64,000 nucleotides of DNA from Rhodobacteraceae bacterium M385 (GCA_025141835.1 CP081102.1:3472001-3536000); one strand, 5' to 3'. Shown: positions 17,704-27,203, counted from the stretch's first letter. Made by a program: numbers and translations. The notes: a model not told the origin generated them from the sequence alone.

Positions 17704-19632
17704 TTAGAACGCCCCTTGGTCGCGCAGGGCCTGTTCGGCTTCGGCGTCAATCCACCAGAAATCGAGGAAGCCAAGCGAGTAGGGCGGAAGCTCTTCTGGG
17801 TAACGATACATATCGTAATAGGCGACCCAATGGCTTGCGTTGTACCATTGGCCCACGCGGATCACACGGTCACGCAGGACCCGGTCCAATGCTGTGACGG
17901 CCACGTCCAGCTCTTCACGGGTCTCGGCGTTCACCACAACCTCGATCAGTGCGTCGATACCTTCATCGGCCAGACCCGGCACGTTGAACAGGCTCTCATC
18001 CGCCCCGAGGGAGCCGAAGTATTGCCGCAGACCAGCGCCGGGCTCGTAGCCCATGGCGAAATGGTCGGTAATCATGTCGAAATCACCATCGCGCTGGCGT
18101 TGCTGCAACTGGGCGTTGTCCACCCGATTGAGCGAGGCATTCACGCCGATCGCCCGCAGGTTTTCCACGTAGGGGTTGATGATCCGGTCAAACAGAGGAG
18201 AGGAGTTCAGGAACTCCACATCCAGCGTGTCGCCGTCCGCGTTGCGCAGCATCCCGTCATCGCCGGGGGTCCAGCCCGCTTCTTCCAGCAATGCCGTGGC
18301 GCGGCGCGATTGGCGTCGGTCCAAGGCCCGATCTGGGTTAGAGAGGGGAACGGAATAGGCTTCTTGAGTGAAGACAGTTTCCGGCAGTTGATCGCGTAGC
18401 GGTTCCAGAAGTTCCAATTCAGCCGCGGACGGCAGGCCTTCGGCTTCCATCCAAGTGTTTTCCCAGAAGCTGACGACCGGGGAATACAGGCCGTAGAACA
18501 GTGTTTCGTTCGACCATTCGAAGTTGAACATATGGGCGATAGCGCTGCGCACGCGCACATCTTGGAACTGCGGGCGGCGCAGGTTGATCATGAACGACTG
18601 CCCCGTAGCAATGGTGCCATCGGGCAATTCCGCCTGCACGACAGTGCCGTTTTCCAACGCCGGGAAGTCGTAGTTGTTGGCCCAGGCTTGGCTGCTGCTT
18701 TCCTGGCGGAACGTGTAATTGCCCGCAGTAAAACCTTCGAAGGCGGCAAGGCTGTCACCGTAGTATTCAATACGGATCGAATCGAAATTGTTGCGCCCTT
18801 GATTGAGCCACAGGTCGTCGCCCCAGTAATCGTCGTTGCGTACAAAGACCGTGCGGCGGCCCGGGTCCACTTCGCCCAAGACGTAGGCGGCAGAACCAAT
18901 CAGCGGCTCTAGGCGGCTTTCCTCAAAATCGCGGCCGCTGGCCTCGTGGCTGGCTTGGCTGAACACCGGCAAGCCGCCCGCTGTCTGAATACGGTCACGC
19001 AGAGGCGCATCGGGGTTGAAGGTGTAGCGGATGGAGCGATCGTCGATAACTTCGGCGCTCTCGATCGTGTTGGGGATGTTGGCTTGGAAAGAAGGCAAGC
19101 CTTCGTCACGCAGGATCTCGTAAGAGAACAAGACATCATGGGCTGTCATGGGGGTGCCGTCCGAGAACGCCACCTCATCACGCAGGGTGAAGATCACATA
19201 GGACCGGTCTTCGGGATAGGCGAATTCCGAGCAGAGCAGGCAATAGGCCGAGCCGATTTCATCAGCGGTGCCCTCAAGCATGGGCTCAAAAAAGATCGAC
19301 GACAGAACCGCTGGCCGCCCGATCCGACTGTAGGGGTGCATCGAGTCGAAAGAGCCCGACGACCAAGCGAAAGAAATTTCACCGCCACGGGGCGCGTCAG
19401 GGTTCACGTAGTTCAGATGCGGCGCATCAGGACCATAGCCGGGTTCCCCAAAGGTCGAGATTCCAGAAGCATGGATCAGCCCATCTTCGCCGACCTCCTG
19501 CGCCTTCGCACTGATCGCAAAGAGGCCAAGGATCAACGTCGCGCCAGCAAGAGGCAAGGCCAATGCCTGCCAAGGGGTGCGCGCATCCTCACGCGCTTTG
19601 GCGGCGACTTTCGGGGCGTCATGGTTCTGCAT
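17704..19632 (-). CDS. yejA: Periplasmic peptide-binding protein (YejA-like, SBP family 5)
   Basis: A 642-residue extracellular solute-binding protein of family 5. A basic, somewhat long N-terminus leads to a signal helix (about 22-43, ALALPLAGATLILGLFAISAKA), then the SBP_5 body with FTLRDEVAFSDGTPMTAHDV and PQFQDVRVRSAIAHMFNFEW. It would capture oligopeptides in the periplasm and deliver them to YejBE. The ATG at 19632 is preceded by GGGAGGTG; a longer frame to 19692 lacks such a site. It is the first gene of yejA-B-E-F. Confidence 0.93.
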   Translation of the reverse strand: MQNHDAPKVAAKAREDARTPWQALALPLAGATLILGLFAISAKAQEVGEDGLIHASGISTFGEPGYGPDAPHLNYVNPDAPRGGEISFAWSSGSFDSMHPYSRIGRPAVLSSIFFEPMLEGTADEIGSAYCLLCSEFAYPEDRSYVIFTLRDEVAFSDGTPMTAHDVLFSYEILRDEGLPSFQANIPNTIESAEVIDDRSIRYTFNPDAPLRDRIQTAGGLPVFSQASHEASGRDFEESRLEPLIGSAAYVLGEVDPGRRTVFVRNDDYWGDDLWLNQGRNNFDSIRIEYYGDSLAAFEGFTAGNYTFRQESSSQAWANNYDFPALENGTVVQAELPDGTIATGQSFMINLRRPQFQDVRVRSAIAHMFNFEWSNETLFYGLYSPVVSFWENTWMEAEGLPSAAELELLEPLRDQLPETVFTQEAYSVPLSNPDRALDRRQSRRATALLEEAGWTPGDDGMLRNADGDTLDVEFLNSSPLFDRIINPYVENLRAIGVNASLNRVDNAQLQQRQRDGDFDMITDHFAMGYEPGAGLRQYFGSLGADESLFNVPGLADEGIDALIEVVVNAETREELDVAVTALDRVLRDRVIRVGQWYNASHWVAYYDMYRYPEELPPYSLGFLDFWWIDAEAEQALRDQGAF

Positions 19633-19796
19633 CTGCACCTCCCTTTGGGCGTCTTGTTCATTGGCCGGCAGTATTCTTCCCGGCACCCCCATTATTATGG
19701 GTCATGTGACGTTAGTGACCAGCCCCCCCAAGGTTCAAGTTGAGATTTCGTGATCGGGCGGTGAACGCCTGCATTTTTGCCGATTCCCTTGGCCAA

Positions 19797-19824
19797 ACGC
19801 AAAACGCCGCCCAAACGGGCGGCG
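19797..19824 (-). terminator. Intrinsic terminator after cycM
   Basis: CGCCGCCC (19805-19812) and GGGCGGCG (19817-19824) form an 8-bp stem with a 4-base loop. On the minus strand the stem is followed by TTTTGCGTTT. It lies 25 bases past the cycM stop codon and separates cycM from yejA. Confidence 0.75.
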
Positions 19825-19848
19825 CTGCGGATCAGACTGACCGAATTC

Positions 19849-20361
19849 TTATTGCGTTGCGAGGTAGGCAATCAGGTTGGCGCGGTCTTCGATGTCGCCC
19901 ATACCGCCATAGCTCATCGCTGTGCCGGTGGCGTAACCACGGGGGTTGGCAATGAATTCCGACAGGTTCTCAGGGGTCCATTCGCCGCCCAAGGTGGCCA
20001 ATGCATCGGAGTAGCTGAAGCCATCGGCCGTTGCGACGGGGCGACCCACGATACCAGCAAGGTAGGGACCAACACCGTTACGCCCCGCGTCCAGCGCGTG
20101 GCAGGCCGAACACTGGCGCCACAAACGCTCACCCGCGCCTGCATCGGCAGCGGCGTAAACTTCTTCGAACGGGACAGCCACTTCTTCAACAACCGCAGCC
20201 GCGCCATCTTCAGGCACTTCCACGCGATACCCGCTGACGTGGTCTTCGCTATGGTGGTCTACGTTATAAAGCTCCTCAGCGGCCCAACCGCCCAGAAGAA
20301 GTACCAGAAGAGCAGCGCAGAGTGCGCCGCCGGCTTTTGTGATCGTCATCGTGTCGAACAT
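19849..20361 (-). CDS. cycM: Membrane-anchored class I cytochrome c (CycM/cytochrome cy type)
   Basis: A 170-residue monohaem cytochrome. MFDTMTITKAGGAL opens an uncleaved N-terminal helix (about 10-30), followed by an acidic, Ala/Val-rich linker (31-70) and a class I cytochrome domain with CSACH (Cys84, Cys87, His88) and a probable axial Met149 in GTAMSYGGM. Anchor-linker-haem architecture and the IEDRANLIAYL ending match Paracoccus CycM (cytochrome c552) and Rhodobacter cytochrome cy, which carry electrons from the bc1 complex to terminal oxidases. No FNR-like box is visible upstream. Confidence 0.92.
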   Translation of the reverse strand: MFDTMTITKAGGALCAALLVLLLGGWAAEELYNVDHHSEDHVSGYRVEVPEDGAAAVVEEVAVPFEEVYAAADAGAGERLWRQCSACHALDAGRNGVGPYLAGIVGRPVATADGFSYSDALATLGGEWTPENLSEFIANPRGYATGTAMSYGGMGDIEDRANLIAYLATQ

Positions 20362-20469
20362 GTCGGCTCCACGGGAATGTCGCTAGTTGGGCGTATCTAT
20401 TGTGTTCCGTCTGCCTATGGCAAGGTGTAGGGAGCGCGACCAAACGACCTTTTTGCTTTGGATTTGACA

Positions 20470-21300
20470 ATGACGGACCGCATCGCCTTCCAGGGGGAAC
20501 CCGGAGCCTACTCGCATCAAGCATGCTTTGATGCCCGCCCAGACCTTGAAGCATTGCCTTGCGGCAGCTTCGAGGACGTGATCGAGGCAGTCCGATCAGG
20601 TGCCGCACAGCAGGCCATGGTGCCGGTGGAAAATTCGACCTACGGGCGGGTGGCAGACATCCACCGCCTGCTGCCAGAATCAGGTCTGCATATCGTGGAT
20701 GAGGCATTCGTGCGGGTGCATATCAACGTCTTGGGGGTGCCCGGCGCGAAGCTGGAAGACGTGACAGAGGCCCACAGCCACCTTGTTTTGTTGCCTCAAT
20801 GCGGAAAATTTCTGAACGAGCACAACATCAAGGGGCGGGTCAGCAGCGACAACGCCCGTGCCGCACGGGACGTGGCCGCGTGGGAGGACAAATCCAAAGC
20901 GGCGCTGGCATCCGAGTTGGCTGGCGACATCTATGGGCTCGATGTTCTGGCTCGCCATATTGAGGATCACGACCGCAACACCACACGTTTCTTGGTCATG
21001 GCCCCCGAGGCCGACATGACCCGGCGGGCAGAGCGGATGATGACCACTTTCGTTTTCCGCGTCCGCAACATTCCCGCCGCGCTTTACAAAGCGATGGGCG
21101 GGTTTGCGACCAATGGCGTCAACATGACCAAGCTCGAATCGTACATGGTTGACGGGTCTTTCACCGCGACTCAGTTCTATTCGGATATCGAAGGCCACCC
21201 CGACGACGCCAATGTGCAACTGGCGATGGAGGAGTTGGGGTACTTCACCGACAAGCTGAAAATCCTTGGCACCTATCCGGCCGATACCTCTCGCGACTGA
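20470..21300 (+). CDS. pheA: Prephenate dehydratase
   Basis: A 276-residue monofunctional prephenate dehydratase for phenylalanine synthesis, converting prephenate to phenylpyruvate. The catalytic domain holds FQGEPGAYSHQAC near the start, PVENSTYGRV, and the T-R-F motif in NTTRFLVM. The C-terminal ACT domain (about 200-276) includes the ESYM/GSF phenylalanine-binding region (KLESYMVDGSF), which gives feedback control in this family. The ATG at 20470 is used; upstream in-frame codons are TTG only. It is divergent from cycM. Confidence 0.95.
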   Translation: MTDRIAFQGEPGAYSHQACFDARPDLEALPCGSFEDVIEAVRSGAAQQAMVPVENSTYGRVADIHRLLPESGLHIVDEAFVRVHINVLGVPGAKLEDVTEAHSHLVLLPQCGKFLNEHNIKGRVSSDNARAARDVAAWEDKSKAALASELAGDIYGLDVLARHIEDHDRNTTRFLVMAPEADMTRRAERMMTTFVFRVRNIPAALYKAMGGFATNGVNMTKLESYMVDGSFTATQFYSDIEGHPDDANVQLAMEELGYFTDKLKILGTYPADTSRD

Positions 21301-21336
21301 CGCAACTTTGCGCCGCGACCTTGGGATCGCCCCCGC

Positions 21337-23238
21337 TTAGGGCAATGTCATGGAAAACTGTTGGAACCCGTTTTCAGCCAGCTCCAAGGGGGTCAGGCCC
21401 AATTCGGCACAGCGCGCGGCATGGGCCAAGGCGCCCGGTCCGGTTTCAAACACCACCTGAGCGCCTGCGACGGGGGCGAAGCTGAACGTCTGCTCTACCA
21501 CTGGATTTAGCGGCCCGGCGCTATTGCTGATGTAACTGGCCACGGCTTCTCGGATCGACAGCCGTGCCGAGATCACCTCCTCCGCCTTTTCTGCGGCATG
21601 CATATGTCCGCCCCCTGCCGCGCGGTAGGAATTTGTGATAACCAGTACCTCATCGCGTGGACCCAAGGGCGTACCGTCAGCCAAGCAGAGGTTGCGAATG
21701 CGGCCGGCGGTGTCGAAGACTTCATCCCCATCGGCATTGGTCCGCGCCGGACGAGACACGTCGATCTGATACCGTAACCCGGCAAGCCGATCGAAATTAT
21801 AGGGGGCAAAGTCGTGGTCGATCAGTGGCTGGAGACTGGGTTTGCCGGGCAATATCTGCCGAAATAGCGAGGCCGAGCGTTCCAACCATTCCGCCACCTC
21901 CTGCCCTGTCAGGCGTAATACGCTCAGCATATTGGGATAGGCATAGAGATCTGCTGCATGGCGCAACCGCAAGGGGCCCACAGGCACATCCGTGTAGCTA
22001 CGCGGGCCTGAGCGCCCGCCTGCCTTGAACGGCGCGACTGCTGATACCACCGGCAGCTGCGCCAAACTCGGCTCTGCGGCGATCAGGGGTTTTGCCATAT
22101 CCCATTGCGCATCCGCGATAACTTGCGTCGCGGCACAGGGTGCGATGACCGAAAAGTAGGTTTCAAGCGGCACATCGCTGGCCCCCAGAAACCGCGCCAC
22201 ATAGGCGCGGGTTGCCCGATGCTCTACCGCGATCTGCTGGCGCAGCTCTGGATTGTCCGCGAAAATCCGGGCGCGAGTCTCCACTCCCAAAGCCCGCTTT
22301 TGCTTGGACGCCAGGTTTGCCGCCCTCGACTGACGCACACGCCACGGGCCCTTGCCATCAGCCCGGTCCAGAACCAGATCAATGCACCCGAGATGAGAGC
22401 CGTAGGCCCCCGGTTGAACGATAGGGGCGTAGGTGCCCATTGGCGCAAGGTCAGTCGCGTCGGCTCGCACCTTATGGGTGTGGCCCGCCACCACCCCATC
22501 TACCCCGGCAATCTTCGCCACTTGCAGCGCCACATTTTCCGCGCCCGCCTTGGCGTCTGGTTGGCCATAGCCGGAATGGGCCAGCGCCAACACGATATCA
22601 ACGCCCTCCTCCCGCAGCGCAGCCACTTCGCCGCGCAGCGCGCCAAGCATATCATCCACCGCCATGCAGTTCTGCAAATGCGGCTTGTTCCATTGCGCCA
22701 CCTGAGGCGGCACACCGCCAGTGATGCCGATCCGCAGCGTGTGAACCTCGCCCACGCTATCGATGACCTCGCGGGTCAAAACGCACCGCGGGGGCACAAA
22801 GCCGTAACCTGCGGTGCAATGGACGTTGGCAGAAACGATCGGGAACGATGCCCCTTCAATCGACGCAGAAAGATGCGGCAAGCCAAAGTCGAAGTCGTGG
22901 TTTCCAAGGGTCGCCGCATCATAGCCAAGGGCGTTCATGGCCACGATCATGGGGTGTAAGCGCCCGGCGGGTACGATCTCGGCCACGGCAGCATCGGCCA
23001 GAGGTGCGCCTTGCAAGGTATCGCCATTGTCGAGGAGCAGCACGTTTTTCGCAGCCGCTCGCGCCGCGTTAATCAACTCTTCCAACTGGGCCAAACCGAC
23101 CGAATTATCACGGCGGTCTGTGAAGTAATCGAACGGAAGCAGATGTGCATGTAAATCAGTCGTAGCGAGCACCCGAAGGTGCACCGTCATTCCCGCCGCT
23201 GTCCCCTGCGCGGTTGCAATTTGTTCTGGGAAGGTCAT
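21337..23238 (-). CDS. cpdB: CpdB-like 2',3'-cyclic-nucleotide 2'-phosphodiesterase/3'-nucleotidase
   Basis: A 633-residue two-domain metallophosphoesterase. The N-terminal calcineurin-like domain has DLHAH (28-32), LLDNGDTLQG, GNHDFDFG, ALAHSGYG and GHTHKV, which bind the dinuclear metal centre. The C-terminal 5'-nucleotidase domain has YPNMLSVLRLTG and TNSYRAAGGG. Classical CpdB is periplasmic, but here only about 17 residues precede the first beta strand and none forms a signal peptide, so this copy appears cytoplasmic or is exported in another way. AAGGG stands ahead of the ATG. The gene is convergent with pheA. Confidence 0.88.
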   Translation of the reverse strand: MTFPEQIATAQGTAAGMTVHLRVLATTDLHAHLLPFDYFTDRRDNSVGLAQLEELINAARAAAKNVLLLDNGDTLQGAPLADAAVAEIVPAGRLHPMIVAMNALGYDAATLGNHDFDFGLPHLSASIEGASFPIVSANVHCTAGYGFVPPRCVLTREVIDSVGEVHTLRIGITGGVPPQVAQWNKPHLQNCMAVDDMLGALRGEVAALREEGVDIVLALAHSGYGQPDAKAGAENVALQVAKIAGVDGVVAGHTHKVRADATDLAPMGTYAPIVQPGAYGSHLGCIDLVLDRADGKGPWRVRQSRAANLASKQKRALGVETRARIFADNPELRQQIAVEHRATRAYVARFLGASDVPLETYFSVIAPCAATQVIADAQWDMAKPLIAAEPSLAQLPVVSAVAPFKAGGRSGPRSYTDVPVGPLRLRHAADLYAYPNMLSVLRLTGQEVAEWLERSASLFRQILPGKPSLQPLIDHDFAPYNFDRLAGLRYQIDVSRPARTNADGDEVFDTAGRIRNLCLADGTPLGPRDEVLVITNSYRAAGGGHMHAAEKAEEVISARLSIREAVASYISNSAGPLNPVVEQTFSFAPVAGAQVVFETGPGALAHAARCAELGLTPLELAENGFQQFSMTLP

Positions 23239-23390
23239 TTTCGCCCTTACCTCGTGTTTGGCTAGAACTTGGCCTGTTGACCGCGGTTTTCGAAGGACTA
23301 CACAACGCGCATGCCCTGAATGTCGGGGCGATTATGCATTATGTTGCCACGGCGTCACACCTTTGGGCAATGGTTACGAAAGGGTTAACA

Positions 23391-24374
23391 ATGCGCCTGA
23401 GCGAAGACGTCACTTTTGGGACTTCCGGCATGGACCGCGCGGCGGCGCTGCGGTTGGACCTTGGCCGATTGCAGGCCGCGTTGAAGGCCGGGTCACCGGT
23501 TTTGCCGGTTTGGCGGGGCAAGGTACTGGTGGAGGGCAAGCCCGAAGATGGCGACGTCAAGCTGGCCTATCGCACAATGGCGGACCCGGTCTTATCGAAA
23601 GCCCGCGAAGAGCCGATCCTGATCGGCCTGCACGAAGATGGCGAAACGCCTGTCTTCGCGCTCGACATATCGGTTTGGGAGCCGAAAACAGTGGATGAGG
23701 CAGCCGTTAACACGTTCCTTGATCCCACCGTGCAAATTCACCCGGCTGAGCGCCTTTCCGGCGCAGGGTTCCGAGAGTTGCGGGCTTTGATGACCCACCT
23801 CACCCGTCGCGAGGCCGAGGTAGCAGCCACCGCACGCGCAGTCATGATGTGGCATTCGACCCATCAGTTTTGTGCCAAATGCGGCGCGAAAAGCGCGATG
23901 ACGCAAGCCGGTTGGCAACGCGACTGCGCAAGCTGCGACGCCAAACATTTTCCGCGCACCGATCCGGTGGTGATCATGTTGATCACCCACGGGGACAAGG
24001 TTCTTGTTGGACGCTCTCCGGGGTGGCCCGAGGGGATGTATTCCCTTTTGGCCGGCTTCGTGGAGCCGGGCGAAACCATCGAGGCCGCCGTGCGCCGAGA
24101 GGTTTTTGAGGAATCCGGCGTCTACGTGGGCCGCGTAGACTACCTTGCCAGCCAGCCATGGCCCTTCCCCGCATCGCTGATGTTCGGATGCAAAGGCGAC
24201 GCGCTCAGCACCGAGATTGAGATTGACCCGGACGAAATCGAGGATGCCAAATGGGTCAGCCGGTCCCAGATGCTCGAGGTCTTTGCCGGGAATGACCCCA
24301 CCATGTTGCCCGCCCGCAAAGGCGCAATTGCGCACTTTCTGTTGCATCATTGGCTGGCAGATACGCTCGATTAA
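23391..24374 (+). CDS. nudC: NAD(+) diphosphatase (NudC-type Nudix hydrolase)
   Basis: A 327-residue NudC that cleaves NAD(H) to NMN(H) and AMP and, in E. coli, also removes NAD caps from RNA. The zinc ribbon uses Cys161, Cys164, Cys179 and Cys182 (FCAKCG, CASCD). The Nudix box runs about 222-244 (GFVEPGETIEAAVRREVFEE), and the NudC-specific SQPWPFP follows. The ATG at 23391 is preceded by AAAGGG; frames starting further upstream encode an unrelated leader. It is divergent from cpdB. Confidence 0.95.
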   Translation: MRLSEDVTFGTSGMDRAAALRLDLGRLQAALKAGSPVLPVWRGKVLVEGKPEDGDVKLAYRTMADPVLSKAREEPILIGLHEDGETPVFALDISVWEPKTVDEAAVNTFLDPTVQIHPAERLSGAGFRELRALMTHLTRREAEVAATARAVMMWHSTHQFCAKCGAKSAMTQAGWQRDCASCDAKHFPRTDPVVIMLITHGDKVLVGRSPGWPEGMYSLLAGFVEPGETIEAAVRREVFEESGVYVGRVDYLASQPWPFPASLMFGCKGDALSTEIEIDPDEIEDAKWVSRSQMLEVFAGNDPTMLPARKGAIAHFLLHHWLADTLD

Positions 24375-24463
24375 CCCCATGGGAAGGGTTTGCGGGTAGT
24401 CGGACTTGACGCAATGGGTCAAGGACGGGCAGATCAGAGGCAAGCAAGAAAAATGGAACGGGC

Positions 24464-24934
24464 ATGAAATTCAAGGTTTCTGAAGACGTAGACGCGCCAG
24501 CGGATATCACATGGTCACGGTTCACCGATTTTTCGGGGATCGAGGCCGAGGCAACCGGGCGTGGCGCGGACCTGTCGCGGGTGGGCAATTGGACGACGGC
24601 CAGCCAAGGCAAAGGCTGGCGTGGATCGGCGAAAATCCGGGGGCGTGTGCGCCCTGTCACGTCCGAAATCAGCGCCCTTGACGGACCGCTTCGGTGCGAG
24701 ATCACCACCACAGTCGGCGGCATGGAAGCGGTCTATGAAATGACCTTCCTAGAACTGCGCGATGACATGACCCGCGTGCAGGTCACGCTGGACCTGTCGG
24801 CCAACACGCTGTCGGCTCGCCTGGCGCTGCAAACGCTCAAGTTAGCTCGGGGGCGGGTGATGCAGCGACTGCAAGGGTTGCTGGCGCGTCAAGGTAACTT
24901 GGCCGAAGACGACTACCGCCGCGCCCGCGCTTAG
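24464..24934 (+). CDS. SRPBCC (START-like) family protein
   Basis: A 156-residue soluble protein with the helix-grip layout: an N-terminal strand FKVSEDVDAPADITWSRFTD, alternating strands in the middle (AKIRGRVRPVTSEIS, RCEITTTVGGMEAVYEMTF) and a long C-terminal helix. The fold forms a hydrophobic ligand pocket, but the ligand cannot be told. Its end overlaps the end of the convergent EamA permease gene by 4 bases. Confidence 0.85.
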   Translation: MKFKVSEDVDAPADITWSRFTDFSGIEAEATGRGADLSRVGNWTTASQGKGWRGSAKIRGRVRPVTSEISALDGPLRCEITTTVGGMEAVYEMTFLELRDDMTRVQVTLDLSANTLSARLALQTLKLARGRVMQRLQGLLARQGNLAEDDYRRARA

Positions 24935-25872
24935 GGCTGGGGGGTGCCTGCACGGCGTGCGCCCCGTTGAATGCCAAGCGAGCGTTCGCGCAGAATGATC
25001 GCGATGCCTGCAAACACAATCAGGGCAGCGCCGCAGATCATGGTAAGAGATGGCACCTCTCCGAATACCGAGTAGCCGACGATGATCGCCAGAAGCATGG
25101 ACGTGTATTCAAACGGCGCAATCAAGGAGGCATCGGCGTTGCGGTAAGACGACGTCAGCAAGATCTGCCCAACCCCGCCCGCAAGCCCCGCAAGGATCAG
25201 CGTGACGTATTGGCCCGGCGTCGGCCACACCCACCCCCACGGTAAGGTCAGCAGCGACAAGACCGTCGCCGTGATCGAGAACCAAAACACGATCGCCGCC
25301 GTGCGTTCCGTCTGCACAAGTTTGCGCACAAAGACCTGCGCCAGTGCCGCACAAACGGCCCCCATCAGGACAAGAACCGCCCCAAGGGCTTGGCCGGTAT
25401 CGACGTTCTCCGGGTCCACGGCCAAGCGCGGCGACAGAACGATCAAGACACCGCCAAGGCCCACGGCCACCATCGACAGCCGGAACAGGCGCACTTCTTC
25501 GCCCAGAAACATCGCCGCGAAGATCACCACAAGGATCGGGGCCGCGTAGCCGATGGCCGTCACTTCAGGCAGCGGCAAAAGGCCAAGGCCCGCAAAGCCA
25601 AGGCCCATGGCCGATGTCCCCACCAGACCGCGCCAAACATGGCCCATGGGGTTCTTCGTCTCTAGGCCATGAGCAAGGTCATGCTTCATCATCAGCCATG
25701 CCAAAATCACCGGAATCGCAAAGAGCGAACGGAAGAACACCGCTTGGCCCGGCGGCACACTCCCGGAGGACGATTTGATTAACGACGCCATGGCGACGAA
25801 CACGCAGACCGAGGCGATTTTCAGGGCAATTCCGCGAAGCGGGCGTTGCGGCGTAGTTTGAGTTTCTGGCAT
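24931..25872 (-). CDS. EamA-family (DMT) permease
   Basis: A 313-residue drug/metabolite transporter with about ten membrane helices arranged as two EamA repeats (about 10-140 and 155-290). Conserved spots include FFRSLFAIPVILAW, the PLPEVTAIGYAAPI segment near the end of the first repeat, and PFEYTSMLLAIIVGY in the second. Substrates of this family vary from amino acids to S-adenosylmethionine and are not predictable here. I start at 25872 (MPETQTTPQ). Confidence 0.88.
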   Translation of the reverse strand: MPETQTTPQRPLRGIALKIASVCVFVAMASLIKSSSGSVPPGQAVFFRSLFAIPVILAWLMMKHDLAHGLETKNPMGHVWRGLVGTSAMGLGFAGLGLLPLPEVTAIGYAAPILVVIFAAMFLGEEVRLFRLSMVAVGLGGVLIVLSPRLAVDPENVDTGQALGAVLVLMGAVCAALAQVFVRKLVQTERTAAIVFWFSITATVLSLLTLPWGWVWPTPGQYVTLILAGLAGGVGQILLTSSYRNADASLIAPFEYTSMLLAIIVGYSVFGEVPSLTMICGAALIVFAGIAIILRERSLGIQRGARRAGTPQP

Positions 25873-26336
25873 GGGCCTTGGGTACGCCTGTCGTCGCCCC
25901 TTCCGCAAGGGCAGCGCTGCAAATTACCCGATCGCGGCACCGCTATCGGCAAGCGCCCGGTCGTTTTTGGCATGGCGGCTTACCATTTTGGTAGCGCGTT
26001 TGTCGTTCACCAAGGGCCGCATAGGGGCCATAACGGCAAGGGTACGCTTCAGTTGATTTCGGGTCAGGTCGAGAATGGTGCAGACCTCCTCCAAGCAACC
26101 AAAACTGACCGAGCCGAGCGCTTTTGGCCCCAAATTGCACGCCGGGAATGACCGTCGCGCGGGCACCGGGTTCCAGAATGGCATCAAGGGGGAAGGTCAA
26201 CCAACTCTCGCCCCCTCCCCCGTCCACAAACGCCCCCCCGAGATATCTATCGGCCACGGCCGACGCGTCCCTTTGGGCTAATTCGTTCCGCATATACTGC
26301 GCGATCTGGACATGGATGCGGTTGGAGAGGTGCGTC
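25873..26336. other. 464-base stretch without a convincing gene
   Basis: Nothing here is supported as a functional gene. On the minus strand one open frame (25943-26293, from an internal ATG) encodes a stretch such as DASAVADRYLGGAF and then degenerates into His/Pro/Arg-rich sequence. A second frame (25924-26187) carries the more protein-like VCTILDLTRNQLKRTLAVMA near its end. The two would join only through a frameshift, so a decayed small gene is possible. No hairpin terminator or known RNA was recognised. Confidence 0.4.
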
Positions 26337-27203
26337 TTAAAGTTGGTCCGCCGCAAACGTATCGCAAGCGTTTGGATCACCAGAGTTATAGCCGATGGTA
26401 AACCACCGCTGTCGCTGCGCTGAGGTGCCATGGGTGAAGGTATGGGGATTAACGGCGCGCCCCGCGCGGGCTTGCAGGTAATCGTCGCCAATCCGCTCGG
26501 CTGCATTAAGAGCCTCTTCCAGATCACCCGGCTCTAACACCCCCTCCAAGCGAGAGGCCCACACCCCGGAAAAGCAATCGGCTTGCAGTTCGATCATCAC
26601 CGAAATTTCGTTTGATCGGGTCTGGGAAGACGTCGCACGGATACGGTTGGCCTCTCCTAATATGCCCAACTCCTGCTGGATATGGTGGGCCACCTCATGA
26701 GCGATAACGTAGGCTGCTGCGAAGTCTCCTCCTGCGCCCAGTTCCCGTGCCATGTAGGCGAAGAACGCGGTGTCGAGGTAGGCGCGTTGATCGGCCGGAC
26801 AGTAGAACGGCCCGGTGGATGCCTGCGCCCCACCGCACCCCGATTGGGTTGCGCCGGAAAACAAGACCAGTGACGGGGGATCGTACCGCTCGCCAAAGGC
26901 TTGGGGGTAGATGTCGGCCCAGATATCCTCGGTCGTGGCAAGGACTTGGCTGGCGAAGCGCCCGGCTTCGTCTTCGGCTGCTGTCAGTTCTCGGGTTTGG
27001 GGTTGCTGCTGTTGCATGGGCGCGCCTTGCTGATCCAGCAGAGGCGTCAGGTCCACGCCAAAGAAATAGCCCAAAGCGACCACGGCCAGCACGCCCACGA
27101 TGCTGCCTCCGCTCGCGCGCCCTGACAGGCGCGGGCCGCCACCGCCGCGTCGGCGGCGCTGGTCGATCACGTTGCGGCTGGTTCTTCTGTTACGCAAACG
27201 CAT
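26337..27203 (-). CDS. Neutral zinc metallopeptidase (YpfJ family)
   Basis: A 288-residue membrane-anchored protein of the YpfJ family. A basic N-terminus (RLRNRRTSRNVIDQRRRRGGGG) precedes one helix (about 34-50), a Gln-rich linker (64-69), and a peptidase-like domain with HEVAHHIQQ (zinc ligands His169 and His173, Glu170) plus the downstream ELQADCFSGVWA that supplies the third ligand. The domain ends with HGTSAQRQRWFTIGY. The protease active site is intact, but the substrate is unknown. GGAGAT lies just ahead of the ATG at 27203. Confidence 0.92.
   Translation of the reverse strand: MRLRNRRTSRNVIDQRRRRGGGGPRLSGRASGGSIVGVLAVVALGYFFGVDLTPLLDQQGAPMQQQQPQTRELTAAEDEAGRFASQVLATTEDIWADIYPQAFGERYDPPSLVLFSGATQSGCGGAQASTGPFYCPADQRAYLDTAFFAYMARELGAGGDFAAAYVIAHEVAHHIQQELGILGEANRIRATSSQTRSNEISVMIELQADCFSGVWASRLEGVLEPGDLEEALNAAERIGDDYLQARAGRAVNPHTFTHGTSAQRQRWFTIGYNSGDPNACDTFAADQL

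Noticed and set aside
16528..18399. A 623-codon open frame on the plus strand opposite yejB and yejA
   Set aside because: It mirrors well-identified transporter genes on the minus strand. The translation is His/Arg/Gln-rich with no domain, as expected for the antisense frame of GC-rich DNA.
19849..20361. cycM as a subunit of the cbb3 operon
   Set aside because: It is separated by the yejABEF genes, has its own terminator and shows no FNR box; anchor and haem layout match the independent CycM/cytochrome cy family.
21337..23238. CpdB as part of a cyclic-oligonucleotide (CBASS-like) defence unit
   Set aside because: No nucleotidyltransferase, effector or other defence gene is adjacent; neighbours are pheA and nudC.
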